The notes beneath the pieces are model-generated. The model was not told the DNA's origin, searched no databases, and was given only the letters and a program-made list of their open reading frames with translations. Below, one piece after another: positions 27,170 to 35,165 of a stretch of DNA of 64,000 nucleotides. The DNA comes from an uncultured Poribacteria bacterium (GTDB lineage: Bacteria > Poribacteria > WGA-4E > WGA-3G), in assembly GCA_951828515.1 (NCBI GenBank), contig OX639992.1, positions 2,272,217-2,336,216 of the forward strand, given 5' to 3'. The translations under genes and the position numbers were made by a program. Every line of letters starts with the position of its first letter. Position 1 is the stretch's first letter.

Positions 27170-28267
27170 CTAATAATCGGCGATGGAGCCGTCCGCTAAT
27201 CGGCTGTTGGGCCAGGTGAAGCGTCTACCCTCTTCCTGTCCGACTTCAATAACCTTCGCTTCATCGACGGTAACGCCTAAGCCGGGTCCTTCTGGCAGTG
27301 AAACGTAGCCCTCTTCGTCCATCTCCCACGTTTTGTGGGCAACACCGTCTGGAAGGACGTTCTCATAACCCTCGTGGATGAGGAAAAACGGCACGGCAGC
27401 GGATAAGTGAAAACTTGCGGTGAGACCGAGGTAAGACATCGTGCAGTGTGGCGCGATTGGGACGTGATGTGCTTCGGCGAGTGCTGCGACCTTTTTGACC
27501 TGCGTAATGCCGCCACCGTGTCCAACATCGGGTTGAAGGATGTCAATCACTTGCGCTTCGAGGATTTCGCGTACCTCCCATATCGTGCGGTCGCGCTCTC
27601 CGGTGGCGAGCGGGACAGGGACGGATTCCCGGATTTTGCGCATCACTTCAATATTGCCCGGAACCCATGCCTCTTCTAAAAAGAGTAGGTCGTCTGGCTG
27701 CAGATAACTCGCGAATTGTTTAACGATCGGTGGCGGTAGGCAACTATGCGCATCAAACATCACAGCACCATCGGAACCGACTTTCTCCCGCGCATCGCGC
27801 ACGCGCTGGACGAGATCGGCGATTTCATCGGGGGTGCCAGCAAACGGCTGAGAGCCGCCGGGTCCCGTCTTAATCGCTTTCGGACTCGGATACTTCCAAA
27901 TCTTATCGCGGCAGGGGCCCCCGAGTAAGCGATAGACGGGTACGCCCCAGAGTTTCCCTGCTATATCCCACAGTGCCATATCAATGGCGGAGATGGTGTG
28001 CACCATCAATCCGCCGCCCCGGATGTTGCGGTGCGCGCGGAACAGGCGTTGCCAGTGATGCTCAATGCGTGTCGGATTTTCGCCGATAATCAGTTCCGAT
28101 AAGGAACGCGCCAATGCACAGGTGACGGTTGTCTCCATATTGTTGATCTCGCCCCACCCCGTAATACCCATGTTCGTTTCAATTTTGACGTAGGCTTTTA
28201 CACCCATCGGGAAAGCCTCAAGGTTCGTCACTCGAATCTCTGAACCTTTATCTTCATAATCTGCCAT
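27170..28267 (-). CDS. Mandelate racemase/enolase-superfamily sugar-acid dehydratase
   Basis: 365 aa. N-terminal capping domain (WGEINNMETTVTCALA..., RLFRAHRNIRGGG) and a modified TIM barrel with the metal-ligand series VMFDAHS (Asp), LFLEEAW (Glu) and ATGERDRTIWE (Glu), plus the general-acid/base His in PIAPHCTMSYLGL. This is the D-galactonate/mannonate/gluconate dehydratase style of the superfamily; the exact sugar acid cannot be read. It fits the sugar-oxidising theme of the nearby Gfo/Idh and SDR genes. Monocistronic on the minus strand. Confidence 0.85.
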   Translation of the reverse strand: MADYEDKGSEIRVTNLEAFPMGVKAYVKIETNMGITGWGEINNMETTVTCALARSLSELIIGENPTRIEHHWQRLFRAHRNIRGGGLMVHTISAIDMALWDIAGKLWGVPVYRLLGGPCRDKIWKYPSPKAIKTGPGGSQPFAGTPDEIADLVQRVRDAREKVGSDGAVMFDAHSCLPPPIVKQFASYLQPDDLLFLEEAWVPGNIEVMRKIRESVPVPLATGERDRTIWEVREILEAQVIDILQPDVGHGGGITQVKKVAALAEAHHVPIAPHCTMSYLGLTASFHLSAAVPFFLIHEGYENVLPDGVAHKTWEMDEEGYVSLPEGPGLGVTVDEAKVIEVGQEEGRRFTWPNSRLADGSIADY

Positions 28268-28467
28268 CTGATAATGTCCTCTCTTTTGGCGAAGTTTGTT
28301 GAAAAATAAAATGTAATCTACAAATCCATATTACTCATTACAGTTTGCAACGTTTTCAAGGGTTTGTCAAGATTTTAGGGAGATTCCGTTCTTCGACAGG
28401 TTTTGCCAGCAGGATCTTCACAACCCGTCCTTGGGACACTTCAGCAGAATGCTTTCCACTGCAGTTC

Positions 28468-29172
28468 TTAAAATCGTTTCAAGTTTCCCCACACTGTTGC
28501 GAGTTTCACCTGGGGCGTTACTGACAACCTATTCCTATCTGGGATACCCGGTCCTGTGATTTTAAGATTATCAAATCTCGTTGTATAATTGGAAAGACCG
28601 AATCCAATTCTACCCGTTGGAAAATCAGGGAATCCATGCTTAGGTTCTAAAGCTACGGGATCCAAAACTTGTTTCCCGTTTATCCAAAAGGTTAACTGCT
28701 TTTCATGAACGCTCAATTTGAAGATCGTCCATTTTCGCAATTTCAATAAAGGGTAGGGTTTCTCACTATAGACCAAAAATGCTCTTCCATGCAGATCACC
28801 GGAAAAGCAGTCTACCGTTGGTTTTCCAGGGTCCCAAGAGTCACCAACTCTACAGACTACACCCCATGTTCCTTTAATCCGAGCAGCAACAGCAATACTC
28901 CCAGGTCCGTGTTTTTCAAGCGGTTTCACATCAAATTCAATGTCATAATCTTGCCATGTCTCATCTCCAATTGTAAGTAAACGGGTTACGCCCCTATCGC
29001 TTATTGCCTGAAGCTCACCATCAATAATTTCCCAAGTACCAGGAACATCATCGAACATGACTAATTCTTGCCAACCGACGAGTTTCCCATCATCAAAAGT
29101 ATATAGAGATGTTCCTGCCGAGACAGAGAAAGCAAGAAAAAATATCCCTAATCCGATGAGTACTAATTTCAT
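28468..29172 (-). CDS. Secreted DUF1080/LamG-like protein with ATVWG tail
   Basis: 234 aa. Signal peptide about 1-19. Beta-sandwich domain with YTFDDGKLVGWQEL, GTWEIIDGELQAISD, YDIEFDVKPLEK, KLSVHEKQLTFWINGKQV and GRIGFGLSNYTTRFDNLKI, typical of the 3-keto-disaccharide hydrolase (DUF1080) / concanavalin-like group. It ends TPQVKLATVWGNLKRF, the same tail as the two LamG proteins. GGAGG lies 8 nt before the ATG. An ECF-type promoter lies upstream at 29315-29344. Confidence 0.8.
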   Translation of the reverse strand: MKLVLIGLGIFFLAFSVSAGTSLYTFDDGKLVGWQELVMFDDVPGTWEIIDGELQAISDRGVTRLLTIGDETWQDYDIEFDVKPLEKHGPGSIAVAARIKGTWGVVCRVGDSWDPGKPTVDCFSGDLHGRAFLVYSEKPYPLLKLRKWTIFKLSVHEKQLTFWINGKQVLDPVALEPKHGFPDFPTGRIGFGLSNYTTRFDNLKITGPGIPDRNRLSVTPQVKLATVWGNLKRF

Positions 29173-29314
29173 TATAATTTCCTCCAGAAAGTTTCCTAAA
29201 GTTTGTTGAATAGGATTTACGTAACCATCCTTGCCGGAAAAGGTCCCAAACCTCGTCAGTGGCTCGTAATCCGCATGGCTTCATGGAAAAATTGCGTAAG
29301 TCCTTTTATAATTA

Positions 29315-29344
29315 AAGATATTATTTTGAATCGGAAAGGGTGCA
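29315..29344 (-). promoter_or_regulatory. Proposed ECF-sigma promoter upstream of DUF1080-like gene
   Basis: Minus strand: TGCACCC (29338-29344), 17-nt spacer, TATCTT (29315-29320). The rest of the divergent spacer 29173-29473 holds only this and the plus-strand promoter at 29416. Confidence 0.55.
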
Positions 29345-29415
29345 TAACCTTGAGAAAACCACAGAAATTTGAAAATCGATAACCCATGATTAAAAAACCA
29401 AGTGTCTCTTTTTTA

Positions 29416-29444
29416 TTGACCGAAAGCCCAAAAATTGATAAAAT
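29416..29444 (+). promoter_or_regulatory. Housekeeping-type promoter for the Gfo/Idh gene
   Basis: TTGACC (29416-29421), 17-nt spacer, TAAAAT (29439-29444); a GGAGG ribosome site follows at 29460-29464. Confidence 0.75.
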
Positions 29445-29473
29445 CCTTGCTAATATAAAAGGAGGCTAAACAG

Positions 29474-30538
29474 ATGGCAAACCAAACATACCGCGTCGGA
29501 ATCATTGGCTGCGGTGGAATGGGCAGGTCCCACTCCAGAGCATGGACCGCAAATCCGAGGGCAGAAGTCGTCGCCGCAATGGACATCTATGAAGAAGCGG
29601 CACAACGTGTCTCGGACGAATACGATGTCCCGGCTATCTATACCGACGTTGACGAAATGTTGGCAAAAGAGGATTTGGACATCGTCAGTATCACAACATG
29701 GCAGGGACCGCGCGCGGAAGCGACTATTGCAGCGGCGAAAGCAGGCGTGAAGGGCATTTTCGGCGAGAAACCGATGGCGGCTTCACTCGGACAAGCCGAC
29801 GCGATGCTTGCTGCCTGTGAAGAGAACGATGTCAAACTTATCATCGGGCACCAAGGGAGATACGCGCCTGCAAATATAGAGACCCGCAGGCTTGTCGCCG
29901 CTGGAGCGATTGGTGAACCCACGACTGTCCATCACAGTGCCAAAAGGCACGCAGGGCTGTTGAATACAGGCACACACGCAATTGATGGCTGGCGCTTCAT
30001 GCTGTCCGACCCTGAAACATTATGGGTGATTGGACAAACCTCCCGGACGACCGATCGCTGGGAACGCCGCACGATTTGTGAAGACCTCTGTATGGGTTTA
30101 GTCTGCTTTGAAGGCGGAGCACGCGGTATCTACGAAGGCGATCTCCCAGAACCGTCAGTCTCCCACCCCAAAATCGCCGGGACAGAGGGACAAATCCGCA
30201 ATGGACCTGACGGCACACTTCTGCTCCAAAACGGGGACGCAAAGGGCTGGCAAACGATTACACCGCCACCACAAACCAAAAACCAGTATGATGAATTCAT
30301 CGAGTGGATCGAAGGTGAAATCCCTGACCATCGTGGCAGCGGCACTCAGGCGCGCTATACGATCGAAATCATGATGGCTATCTATGAATCCTTGCGTATC
30401 AAGGATGTCGTCAACATACCAATGGAAACCAAGGAACTACCGCTCGAACTCATGGTTAACGATGGCACGTTGCCAGTCCTTGAAGAAGGGCGTTATGACC
30501 TACGGGCACCGTTTGAAGGACAAACGCGGAAACGATAG
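29474..30538 (+). CDS. Gfo/Idh/MocA family oxidoreductase
   Basis: 354 aa. Rossmann motif GIIGCGGMGRSHSRAW (about 9-24), GEKPMAASLGQAD (catalytic Lys of the EKP motif, near 98), and LLNTGTHAIDGWRFML (the G-x-H-x-x-D stretch). NAD(P)-dependent oxidation or reduction of a sugar or inositol; substrate unknown. It has its own promoter and a strong GGAGG. The Rieske/cytochrome b genes follow after 41 nt, across a family B repeat fragment. Confidence 0.85.
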   Translation: MANQTYRVGIIGCGGMGRSHSRAWTANPRAEVVAAMDIYEEAAQRVSDEYDVPAIYTDVDEMLAKEDLDIVSITTWQGPRAEATIAAAKAGVKGIFGEKPMAASLGQADAMLAACEENDVKLIIGHQGRYAPANIETRRLVAAGAIGEPTTVHHSAKRHAGLLNTGTHAIDGWRFMLSDPETLWVIGQTSRTTDRWERRTICEDLCMGLVCFEGGARGIYEGDLPEPSVSHPKIAGTEGQIRNGPDGTLLLQNGDAKGWQTITPPPQTKNQYDEFIEWIEGEIPDHRGSGTQARYTIEIMMAIYESLRIKDVVNIPMETKELPLELMVNDGTLPVLEEGRYDLRAPFEGQTRKR

Positions 30539-30540
30539 TC

Positions 30541-30567
30541 TTTGTAGCATAACCTGTTAGGTTGTGT
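30541..30567. repeat. Palindromic repeat, family B fragment (inverted)
   Basis: TTTGTAGCATAACCTGTTAG continuing GTTGTG is the reverse complement of the right arm of the 4464-4528 copy (one mismatch in the first ten bases). It starts 2 nt after the Gfo/Idh stop and ends just before the Rieske ribosome site. Confidence 0.6.
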
Positions 30568-30579
30568 CTGGAGAAACCG

Positions 30580-31047
30580 ATGGAAAAGCAGAACAGACGC
30601 TCATTCTTAGAAATCGGTACAGCGTTTATCAGTGGGATTATGAGCCTCGCCGCTGGTATCCCGCTTATCGGCTTTGCGATTTCGCCTGCCTTCAAAAAAG
30701 GAGAATCGAAATGGGTGGACCTGGGTCTCGCCGACCGGCTCAAAAACAGCCGTTTTAAAAAAGTGGACTATACCTTCACTGCAAAAGACGGCTGGGTCAA
30801 AGCGACGAAAAAACGTTCTGTCTATGTAACTGACACAGGTAATGGAGGGTGGAACGTCTTTTCGCGAACCTGCTCACACTTGGGTTGCCTTGTTCGATGG
30901 GATGAACAGAAGGAATCTTTTCTCTGTCCGTGTCACGGCGCGGTGTTTGACAAGAACGGAATTGTTGTTGCGGGACCGCCGCCGCGCCCATTGCAGAAAC
31001 TCCAAACGAAAGTCGAAGCCGGCATTCTGTACGTGAAGGAGACGTAA
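30580..31047 (+). CDS. Rieske iron-sulfur subunit of a cytochrome bc-type complex
   Basis: 155 aa from ATG 30580 (GGAGA 6 nt upstream; the TTG at 30562 is unneeded). Single N-terminal membrane anchor (RRSFLEIGTAFISGIMSLAAGIPLIG), then a Rieske domain with both cluster loops, CSHLGC and CPCHG, and the GPPPRPL proline loop. It transfers electrons from quinol to cytochrome c. Its stop codon overlaps the ATG of the cytochrome b gene (TAATG), so the two are coupled. Confidence 0.9.
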   Translation: MEKQNRRSFLEIGTAFISGIMSLAAGIPLIGFAISPAFKKGESKWVDLGLADRLKNSRFKKVDYTFTAKDGWVKATKKRSVYVTDTGNGGWNVFSRTCSHLGCLVRWDEQKESFLCPCHGAVFDKNGIVVAGPPPRPLQKLQTKVEAGILYVKET

Positions 31048-32288
31048 TGCGGCAATTTCTCAACGAACGTCTCCCGCTAACGGAGTTCTCCGCACATCTA
31101 CGCAAACCCTTACCGAAACACATCAATCTGCTTTTCTCACTGGGCAGCTTGGCAATGTTTCTGCTTCTGCTTCAGGCGGCTACGGGTGCTTTCCTGGCGT
31201 TATATTATTCACCCTCACCAGAGCATGCCCACAATGCGGTAACGTATATCAGTGAAGAGGTACCGTTCGGATCATTCGTACGCGGTTTGCACCATTGGGG
31301 TGCGAGTGCGATGGTTATCATCGTTTTTCTGCACTTGCTCCGTGTCGTCATTTACAGTTCATACAAAGCCCCTCGCGAACTGACATGGATCGCTGGTGTT
31401 TTCTTGCTGTTGGTCGTACTCGGCTTCGGATTCACAGGTTACCTCCTGCCGTGGGATGAAAAGGCGTATTGGGCAACGGTTGTCGGTGTCGAAATCTCCA
31501 GTACTGCGCCTGTACTCGGCGATTTCGTAGCGAAGGTTATGCGCGGTGGAACGGAGATAGGTGCCGTGACGCTGACACGATTTTACGCGCTCCACACGAT
31601 CTGGCTGCCGTGGTTGGCTTTCGGTTTGGTTGGTGTGCATCTTCTCCTTGTCCGCTACTACGGTTCTTCAGGCATCCCACAGAACCCTACCGAAGATATG
31701 TCTTCTCAGTCTGTGGAGAGGGGCAAACCGTTCTATCCGGATCAAGTCTTTGAAGACGTTGTCGGTATGCTTATCCTCTTTGTAGTCCTGGCAGCCGTTG
31801 CGCTGTCCATTCCTGTTCCGCTTGAAGGTATCGCCGATCCGACGAACGCAAGTCACGATCCGCGCCCCGAATGGTATTTCCTATTCCTGTTTCAACTCTT
31901 GAAGTATTTCCAAGGTCCCCTTGAAATCGTTGGCACGTTTGTAATCCCGACTGTCGGTATAGTACTCTTGCTTTTCCTTCCGTTTTTAGACAGAAGCGAG
32001 CGTGCTGTCCTCTGGAAACGTCCAGTTGCGTTGACAGTCACGACTGTCTGTGTCGCGGGAATTGCAGGGTTAACGCTCCTCGGTGCAAGTTCTCCTAAAC
32101 TTGAAACAGAGGAAACCCTGCAAGCCATCGAACAGCCCCAAAACACTATGCCTTCGGATACAGAGATGGAAGCGGTTGAAGAAGGGGAGGAAGTCTTTGA
32201 TTTTCAGCTAACGGAAGAAGAAATTGAAGGAACGGAAGAAGAGGAAGAGGTCTTCGATTTTCAACTCACTGAGGAAGAATTGCAATAG
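31047..32288 (+). CDS. Cytochrome b subunit of quinol oxidoreductase with acidic tail
   Basis: 413 aa. The b6-like N-terminal half has the heme-ligand histidines (RGLHHWGASAMVIIVFLHLLR and HTIWLPWLAFGLVGVHLLL) and GYLLPWDEKAYWATVVG; a fused subunit-IV-like half has DPRPEWYFLFLFQLLKY (the PEWY motif of the Qo site). After the last helix comes an unusual acidic tail of about 65 residues in which EEVFDFQLTEEE occurs twice. No cytochrome c gene follows. Together with the Rieske protein it makes the core of a bc/b6f-type complex. Confidence 0.9.
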   Translation: MRQFLNERLPLTEFSAHLRKPLPKHINLLFSLGSLAMFLLLLQAATGAFLALYYSPSPEHAHNAVTYISEEVPFGSFVRGLHHWGASAMVIIVFLHLLRVVIYSSYKAPRELTWIAGVFLLLVVLGFGFTGYLLPWDEKAYWATVVGVEISSTAPVLGDFVAKVMRGGTEIGAVTLTRFYALHTIWLPWLAFGLVGVHLLLVRYYGSSGIPQNPTEDMSSQSVERGKPFYPDQVFEDVVGMLILFVVLAAVALSIPVPLEGIADPTNASHDPRPEWYFLFLFQLLKYFQGPLEIVGTFVIPTVGIVLLLFLPFLDRSERAVLWKRPVALTVTTVCVAGIAGLTLLGASSPKLETEETLQAIEQPQNTMPSDTEMEAVEEGEEVFDFQLTEEEIEGTEEEEEVFDFQLTEEELQ

Positions 32289-32341
32289 TCTGTTTCAAAA
32301 TGACTTACGAAAAACCGCTGTCTTAAAAACAAAGTTGAACC

Positions 32342-32430
32342 GTAAGCCCGTAACGTAGTGGAGGGCGGACATACGGGGAGGCACGTGAAAGCGCAAATTC
32401 ACCCGATCGAACCGCAAGGTAAAATTAAAA
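32342..32430 (+). repeat. Structured leader repeat, copy A3 (at a gene end)
   Basis: First helix GCCC/GGGC, GCGG...CCGC, apical GTGAA-AGCGCAAA-TTCAC, tail CCGCAAGGTAAAATTAAAAC. Unlike the other copies it faces the end of a minus-strand gene: the TAA stop of the TPR lipoprotein (32425-32427) is formed by the repeat's terminal TTAAAA. Confidence 0.8.
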
Positions 32431-33243
32431 CATCTGCTCAGCGGTGCGAATCTCCTCTTCAAGATGTGGGAGTCTCTCAGCACGTTGTAAGAAAATCTCC
32501 AGATAACGACGCATCATGAGCGGATCGCCATTTTTCTGATACGCTTGTGCGAGACGGTAATAAGCTTCTGCATCGCTGTCATCAAGGGTTAAGCCTTTTT
32601 CGTAGGATTGGATAGCGGGCAGGAATTCCCCGTTCTCCTCGTAAGCGAGACCGAGGTTAAAATAGGTATCAGCGTCCCCCTCCTCTATTTCAAGGGCAGC
32701 CTCGTAATTCTGAATAGCATCCTGATACATTTCGCGTTGGAGGTAGGCACCTGCCATATTGTAGTAGGCATCAACAAAGGTCGGTTCTGTTTCAATTGCG
32801 TTCTGAAAGGCGGCGAGAGCCTCCTCAAACTGGTCTGTCATGTCGTAAGCATAGCCGAGATTGTTATAGAAGGCGGGGTTTCCCGGGGATAACTCAAGCG
32901 CAGTGCGGAACGTCTCAATCGCAGGTACAAACAAGCCGAGATCGGTGTAAACCAAACCGAGATTGTTATAGGCGTGATAGTGCTGGTCATCAAGTACAAT
33001 AGCGTTTTGGAAAGCATCCATAGCATTATCATATTCACCCAGTTCACGATAGGCTTTACCGAGTTGAATATACCCTTCCGCATCTGTCGGATTGAGTGCC
33101 TGTCCCATTCTGAGCTTCAACACATCACGTTGAAGTTCTCGTCTTTGTTGCTGGGTCTGATCGGAAGGATTACATCCAAACAGCAAATAGGTTAGAAGCC
33201 CGATTACGATAAAAGGAACGCACGTTAAAGTCCTAAAGCTCAT
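32425..33243 (-). CDS. TPR-repeat lipoprotein
   Basis: 272 aa. Lipoprotein signal peptide with the lipobox LLFGC near residue 24. From about 45 on come six to seven tetratricopeptide units (ALNPTDAEGYIQLGKAYRELGEYDNAMDAF and repeats). TPR lipoproteins act as scaffolds for envelope protein complexes; no partner is evident. Its stop codon lies within leader repeat A3, so the original C-terminus may have been trimmed or extended by that insertion. Confidence 0.85.
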   Translation of the reverse strand: MSFRTLTCVPFIVIGLLTYLLFGCNPSDQTQQQRRELQRDVLKLRMGQALNPTDAEGYIQLGKAYRELGEYDNAMDAFQNAIVLDDQHYHAYNNLGLVYTDLGLFVPAIETFRTALELSPGNPAFYNNLGYAYDMTDQFEEALAAFQNAIETEPTFVDAYYNMAGAYLQREMYQDAIQNYEAALEIEEGDADTYFNLGLAYEENGEFLPAIQSYEKGLTLDDSDAEAYYRLAQAYQKNGDPLMMRRYLEIFLQRAERLPHLEEEIRTAEQMF

Positions 33244-33282
33244 TGTTCCCCCGTAAGGTTTTTCAGCAATTGGGTTTTCCGT

Positions 33283-33385
33283 ATAGCATCAAAAACGTGA
33301 GCCTGCAACAACGGCGCAGGCGGGTTTAAGCAACGCACGTTAAAGTTCCAACGCCCGTTGTTCCTCCGCAAGGTAAAATTAAAAA
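33283..33385 (+). repeat. Structured leader repeat, copy A4
   Basis: First helix GCCTGC/GCAGGC, then GCGG...CCGC, AACG/CGTT, apical CGTT-AAAGTTCC-AACG, tail CGCAAGGTAAAATTAAAAA ending exactly at ATG 33386. Confidence 0.85.
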
Positions 33386-34222
33386 ATGATTATTGATACA
33401 CATACACATTTCTACGATCCAACGCGTCCCGAAGGCGTCCCGTGGCCGAATCCAGATGATGACGTGCTTTACCGAAAAGTTATGCCAGAAGATTTCAAAG
33501 CACTCGCAGTCCCCGAAGGCGCGACAGGCACTGTCGTCGTTGAGGCGAGCAAATGGCTTGAAGACAACCAATGGATTCTGACCCTCGCCGCAGATGAGCC
33601 TTTCATTGTAGGGTTTGTTGGGCATTTAGAACCCGACGACTCAGATTTTGCAGACAATTTGAATCGGTTTTCCGCAAACCCGCTTTTCCGCGGGATACGC
33701 CTCGGTGGCGGACATCTACGCGCAATCGGTGAAGATATATTCTTAACCAATATCGAAAAGTTAGCCGCGAAAGCACTCACTTTGGATCTGCTGATTAACC
33801 CTGAGATGTTATCAACACTGCCGACCTTGGTCGAACATACACCAGAGATGCGCATCGTTATCAACCACATCGCAGGTGCGCGAATATCAGAACAGCCACC
33901 CGATCCGAGTTGGGTTTCCGCAATCCATGAAGTCGCTCGCTACCCAAATATCTATTGCAAAGTGTCTGGACTCGCAGAACACACAGGACAAATCCCCGCG
34001 CCAACGGATGTCGCCTATTACACCCCAACGATAGATGTTTTATGGGATGCCTTTGGCGAGGATAGGCTCATCTACGGGAGCAATTGGCCCGTATCTGAAC
34101 GCTTCGCGCCGTATAAAGTCGTACAACAGATCGTGAACGATTACTTTAGTGCGAAAGGCGATGCAGTCAAGGCGAAATTCTTCTATCAGAACGCCAAGGC
34201 AGCGTATCAGCTATCCGTTTAA
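33386..34222 (+). CDS. Amidohydrolase-2 family metal-dependent hydrolase
   Basis: 278 aa. TIM-barrel amidohydrolase: N-terminal IDTHTHFYDP (H-x-H metal site), VEASKWLEDNQW, GIRLGGGHLR, RIVINHIAGA (His), YCKVSGLAEHTG, and RLIYGSNWPVSE (the terminal Asp position reads Ser-Asn). This is the layout of the 2-pyrone-4,6-dicarboxylate / L-fuconolactone hydrolase group, so a lactonase role in sugar-acid breakdown is plausible. It starts directly after leader repeat A4. Confidence 0.85.
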   Translation: MIIDTHTHFYDPTRPEGVPWPNPDDDVLYRKVMPEDFKALAVPEGATGTVVVEASKWLEDNQWILTLAADEPFIVGFVGHLEPDDSDFADNLNRFSANPLFRGIRLGGGHLRAIGEDIFLTNIEKLAAKALTLDLLINPEMLSTLPTLVEHTPEMRIVINHIAGARISEQPPDPSWVSAIHEVARYPNIYCKVSGLAEHTGQIPAPTDVAYYTPTIDVLWDAFGEDRLIYGSNWPVSERFAPYKVVQQIVNDYFSAKGDAVKAKFFYQNAKAAYQLSV

Positions 34223-34237
34223 ACGTGATTGGAGACA

Positions 34238-34471
34238 CTATACCGAGGCATCTTGTGGTGGGATAGGAGGAGGCTCCGTAAATTTTTCACCACGTGCCTC
34301 CGCCTCCATCCTACGCCGATTCCATTCAGTTAACTCTCGGTAAACTTCCGCTCTACCTTCCGCTTTACCTTCCGCTCTGCCTTCCGCTCTGCCTTCCGCT
34401 CTGGCCTCCACGCTGACCTGGGCTTTAAGCTCTTTCTCTTTTTTCAGAGTATCTCTAATACGTTGAAACAT
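34238..34471 (-). CDS. Small charged protein with RAEG tetrapeptide repeats
   Basis: 77 aa from ATG 34471 (GGGGGT 4 nt upstream). Basic helical start (MFQRIRDTLKKEKELKAQVS) followed by EARAEGRAEGRAEGKAEGRAE, encoded by a 12-bp tandem repeat (about 34349-34411), and a PPPIPP end. The RAEG tail resembles C-termini of Rpn/PD-(D/E)XK transposase-like proteins, but no nuclease part is present. It may be a remnant or a small coiled-coil protein. Function unknown. Confidence 0.5.
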   Translation of the reverse strand: MFQRIRDTLKKEKELKAQVSVEARAEGRAEGRAEGKAEGRAEVYRELTEWNRRRMEAEARGEKFTEPPPIPPQDASV

Positions 34472-34506
34472 TTTGACCCCCAATTGCTCACTACGAAGCA
34501 AGCCAA

Positions 34507-35076
34507 TCATGCCACCCAGCGGATAAACTCGCCTGCGGGTTGTCGTTTCGGTGCGCCGATGTCGGCGGGATACCCGGTGTAGAAGAAACCGATGATGTAT
34601 TCTTGTGACGAATCAATTCCGAGCAACTGATAGGTCTGCTCTTCAAGCGTGATCCTGCCTGTGCTCCATTGCATACCAACCCCAGCATCCCATGCAGCGA
34701 GCTGGACATTCTGCACTGCACAGCAGGCAGCGGCGTAGTCTTCGCGCTGACGTTGCTCATCACCCTCCTGTAGGCATGACACGGCAATAATCGTCGGCTT
34801 GGACATGAATTTCTCGTAAGCCAACTCACCGATTTTGGCAAGATTCTCGGCATCAACGTGGTCGGGTGTATCCTCTATCTTAATTTCGCGATAGCGGTCT
34901 GCGAGAGTTAACTTCGTCTCTTCACCGATGACGGTGAACCGCCACGGCTCTGTGACATGGTGATTCGGTGCCCATATCCCAAAGCTGAAAACCTGCTCGA
35001 TGACATCGTTCGGTACCGGTTCCGGTTTGAACTTGAAAATGGTGCGTCTTGAAAGAATCGCGTCTTTAACATCCAT
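34507..35076 (-). CDS. Nitroreductase family protein
   Basis: 189 aa. FMN-dependent nitroreductase fold: AILSRRTIFKFKPEPVPNDVIEQV (phosphate-binding Arg), FGIWAPNHHVTEPWRFTVIG, and a C-terminal GFFYTGYPADIGAPKRQPAGEFIRW (the usual GY-P...KR pattern). Members reduce nitro compounds, quinones or flavins using NAD(P)H. AAGGAGG lies upstream of the ATG, and a TTGCAA-N17-TATAAT promoter precedes it. Confidence 0.85.
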   Translation of the reverse strand: MDVKDAILSRRTIFKFKPEPVPNDVIEQVFSFGIWAPNHHVTEPWRFTVIGEETKLTLADRYREIKIEDTPDHVDAENLAKIGELAYEKFMSKPTIIAVSCLQEGDEQRQREDYAAACCAVQNVQLAAWDAGVGMQWSTGRITLEEQTYQLLGIDSSQEYIIGFFYTGYPADIGAPKRQPAGEFIRWVA

Positions 35077-35102
35077 ACGTTAGATCCTCCTTATGGGATT
35101 TA

Positions 35103-35131
35103 ATTATACCCTACTGACCAATTAATTGCAA
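35103..35131 (-). promoter_or_regulatory. Housekeeping-type promoter for the nitroreductase gene
   Basis: Minus strand: TTGCAA (35126-35131), 17-nt spacer, TATAAT (35103-35108). It gives a short 5' UTR ending in AAGGAGG. Confidence 0.75.
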
Positions 35132-35165
35132 GATGCCGGTTTTCTCGTAATTCACCAACGCCACA

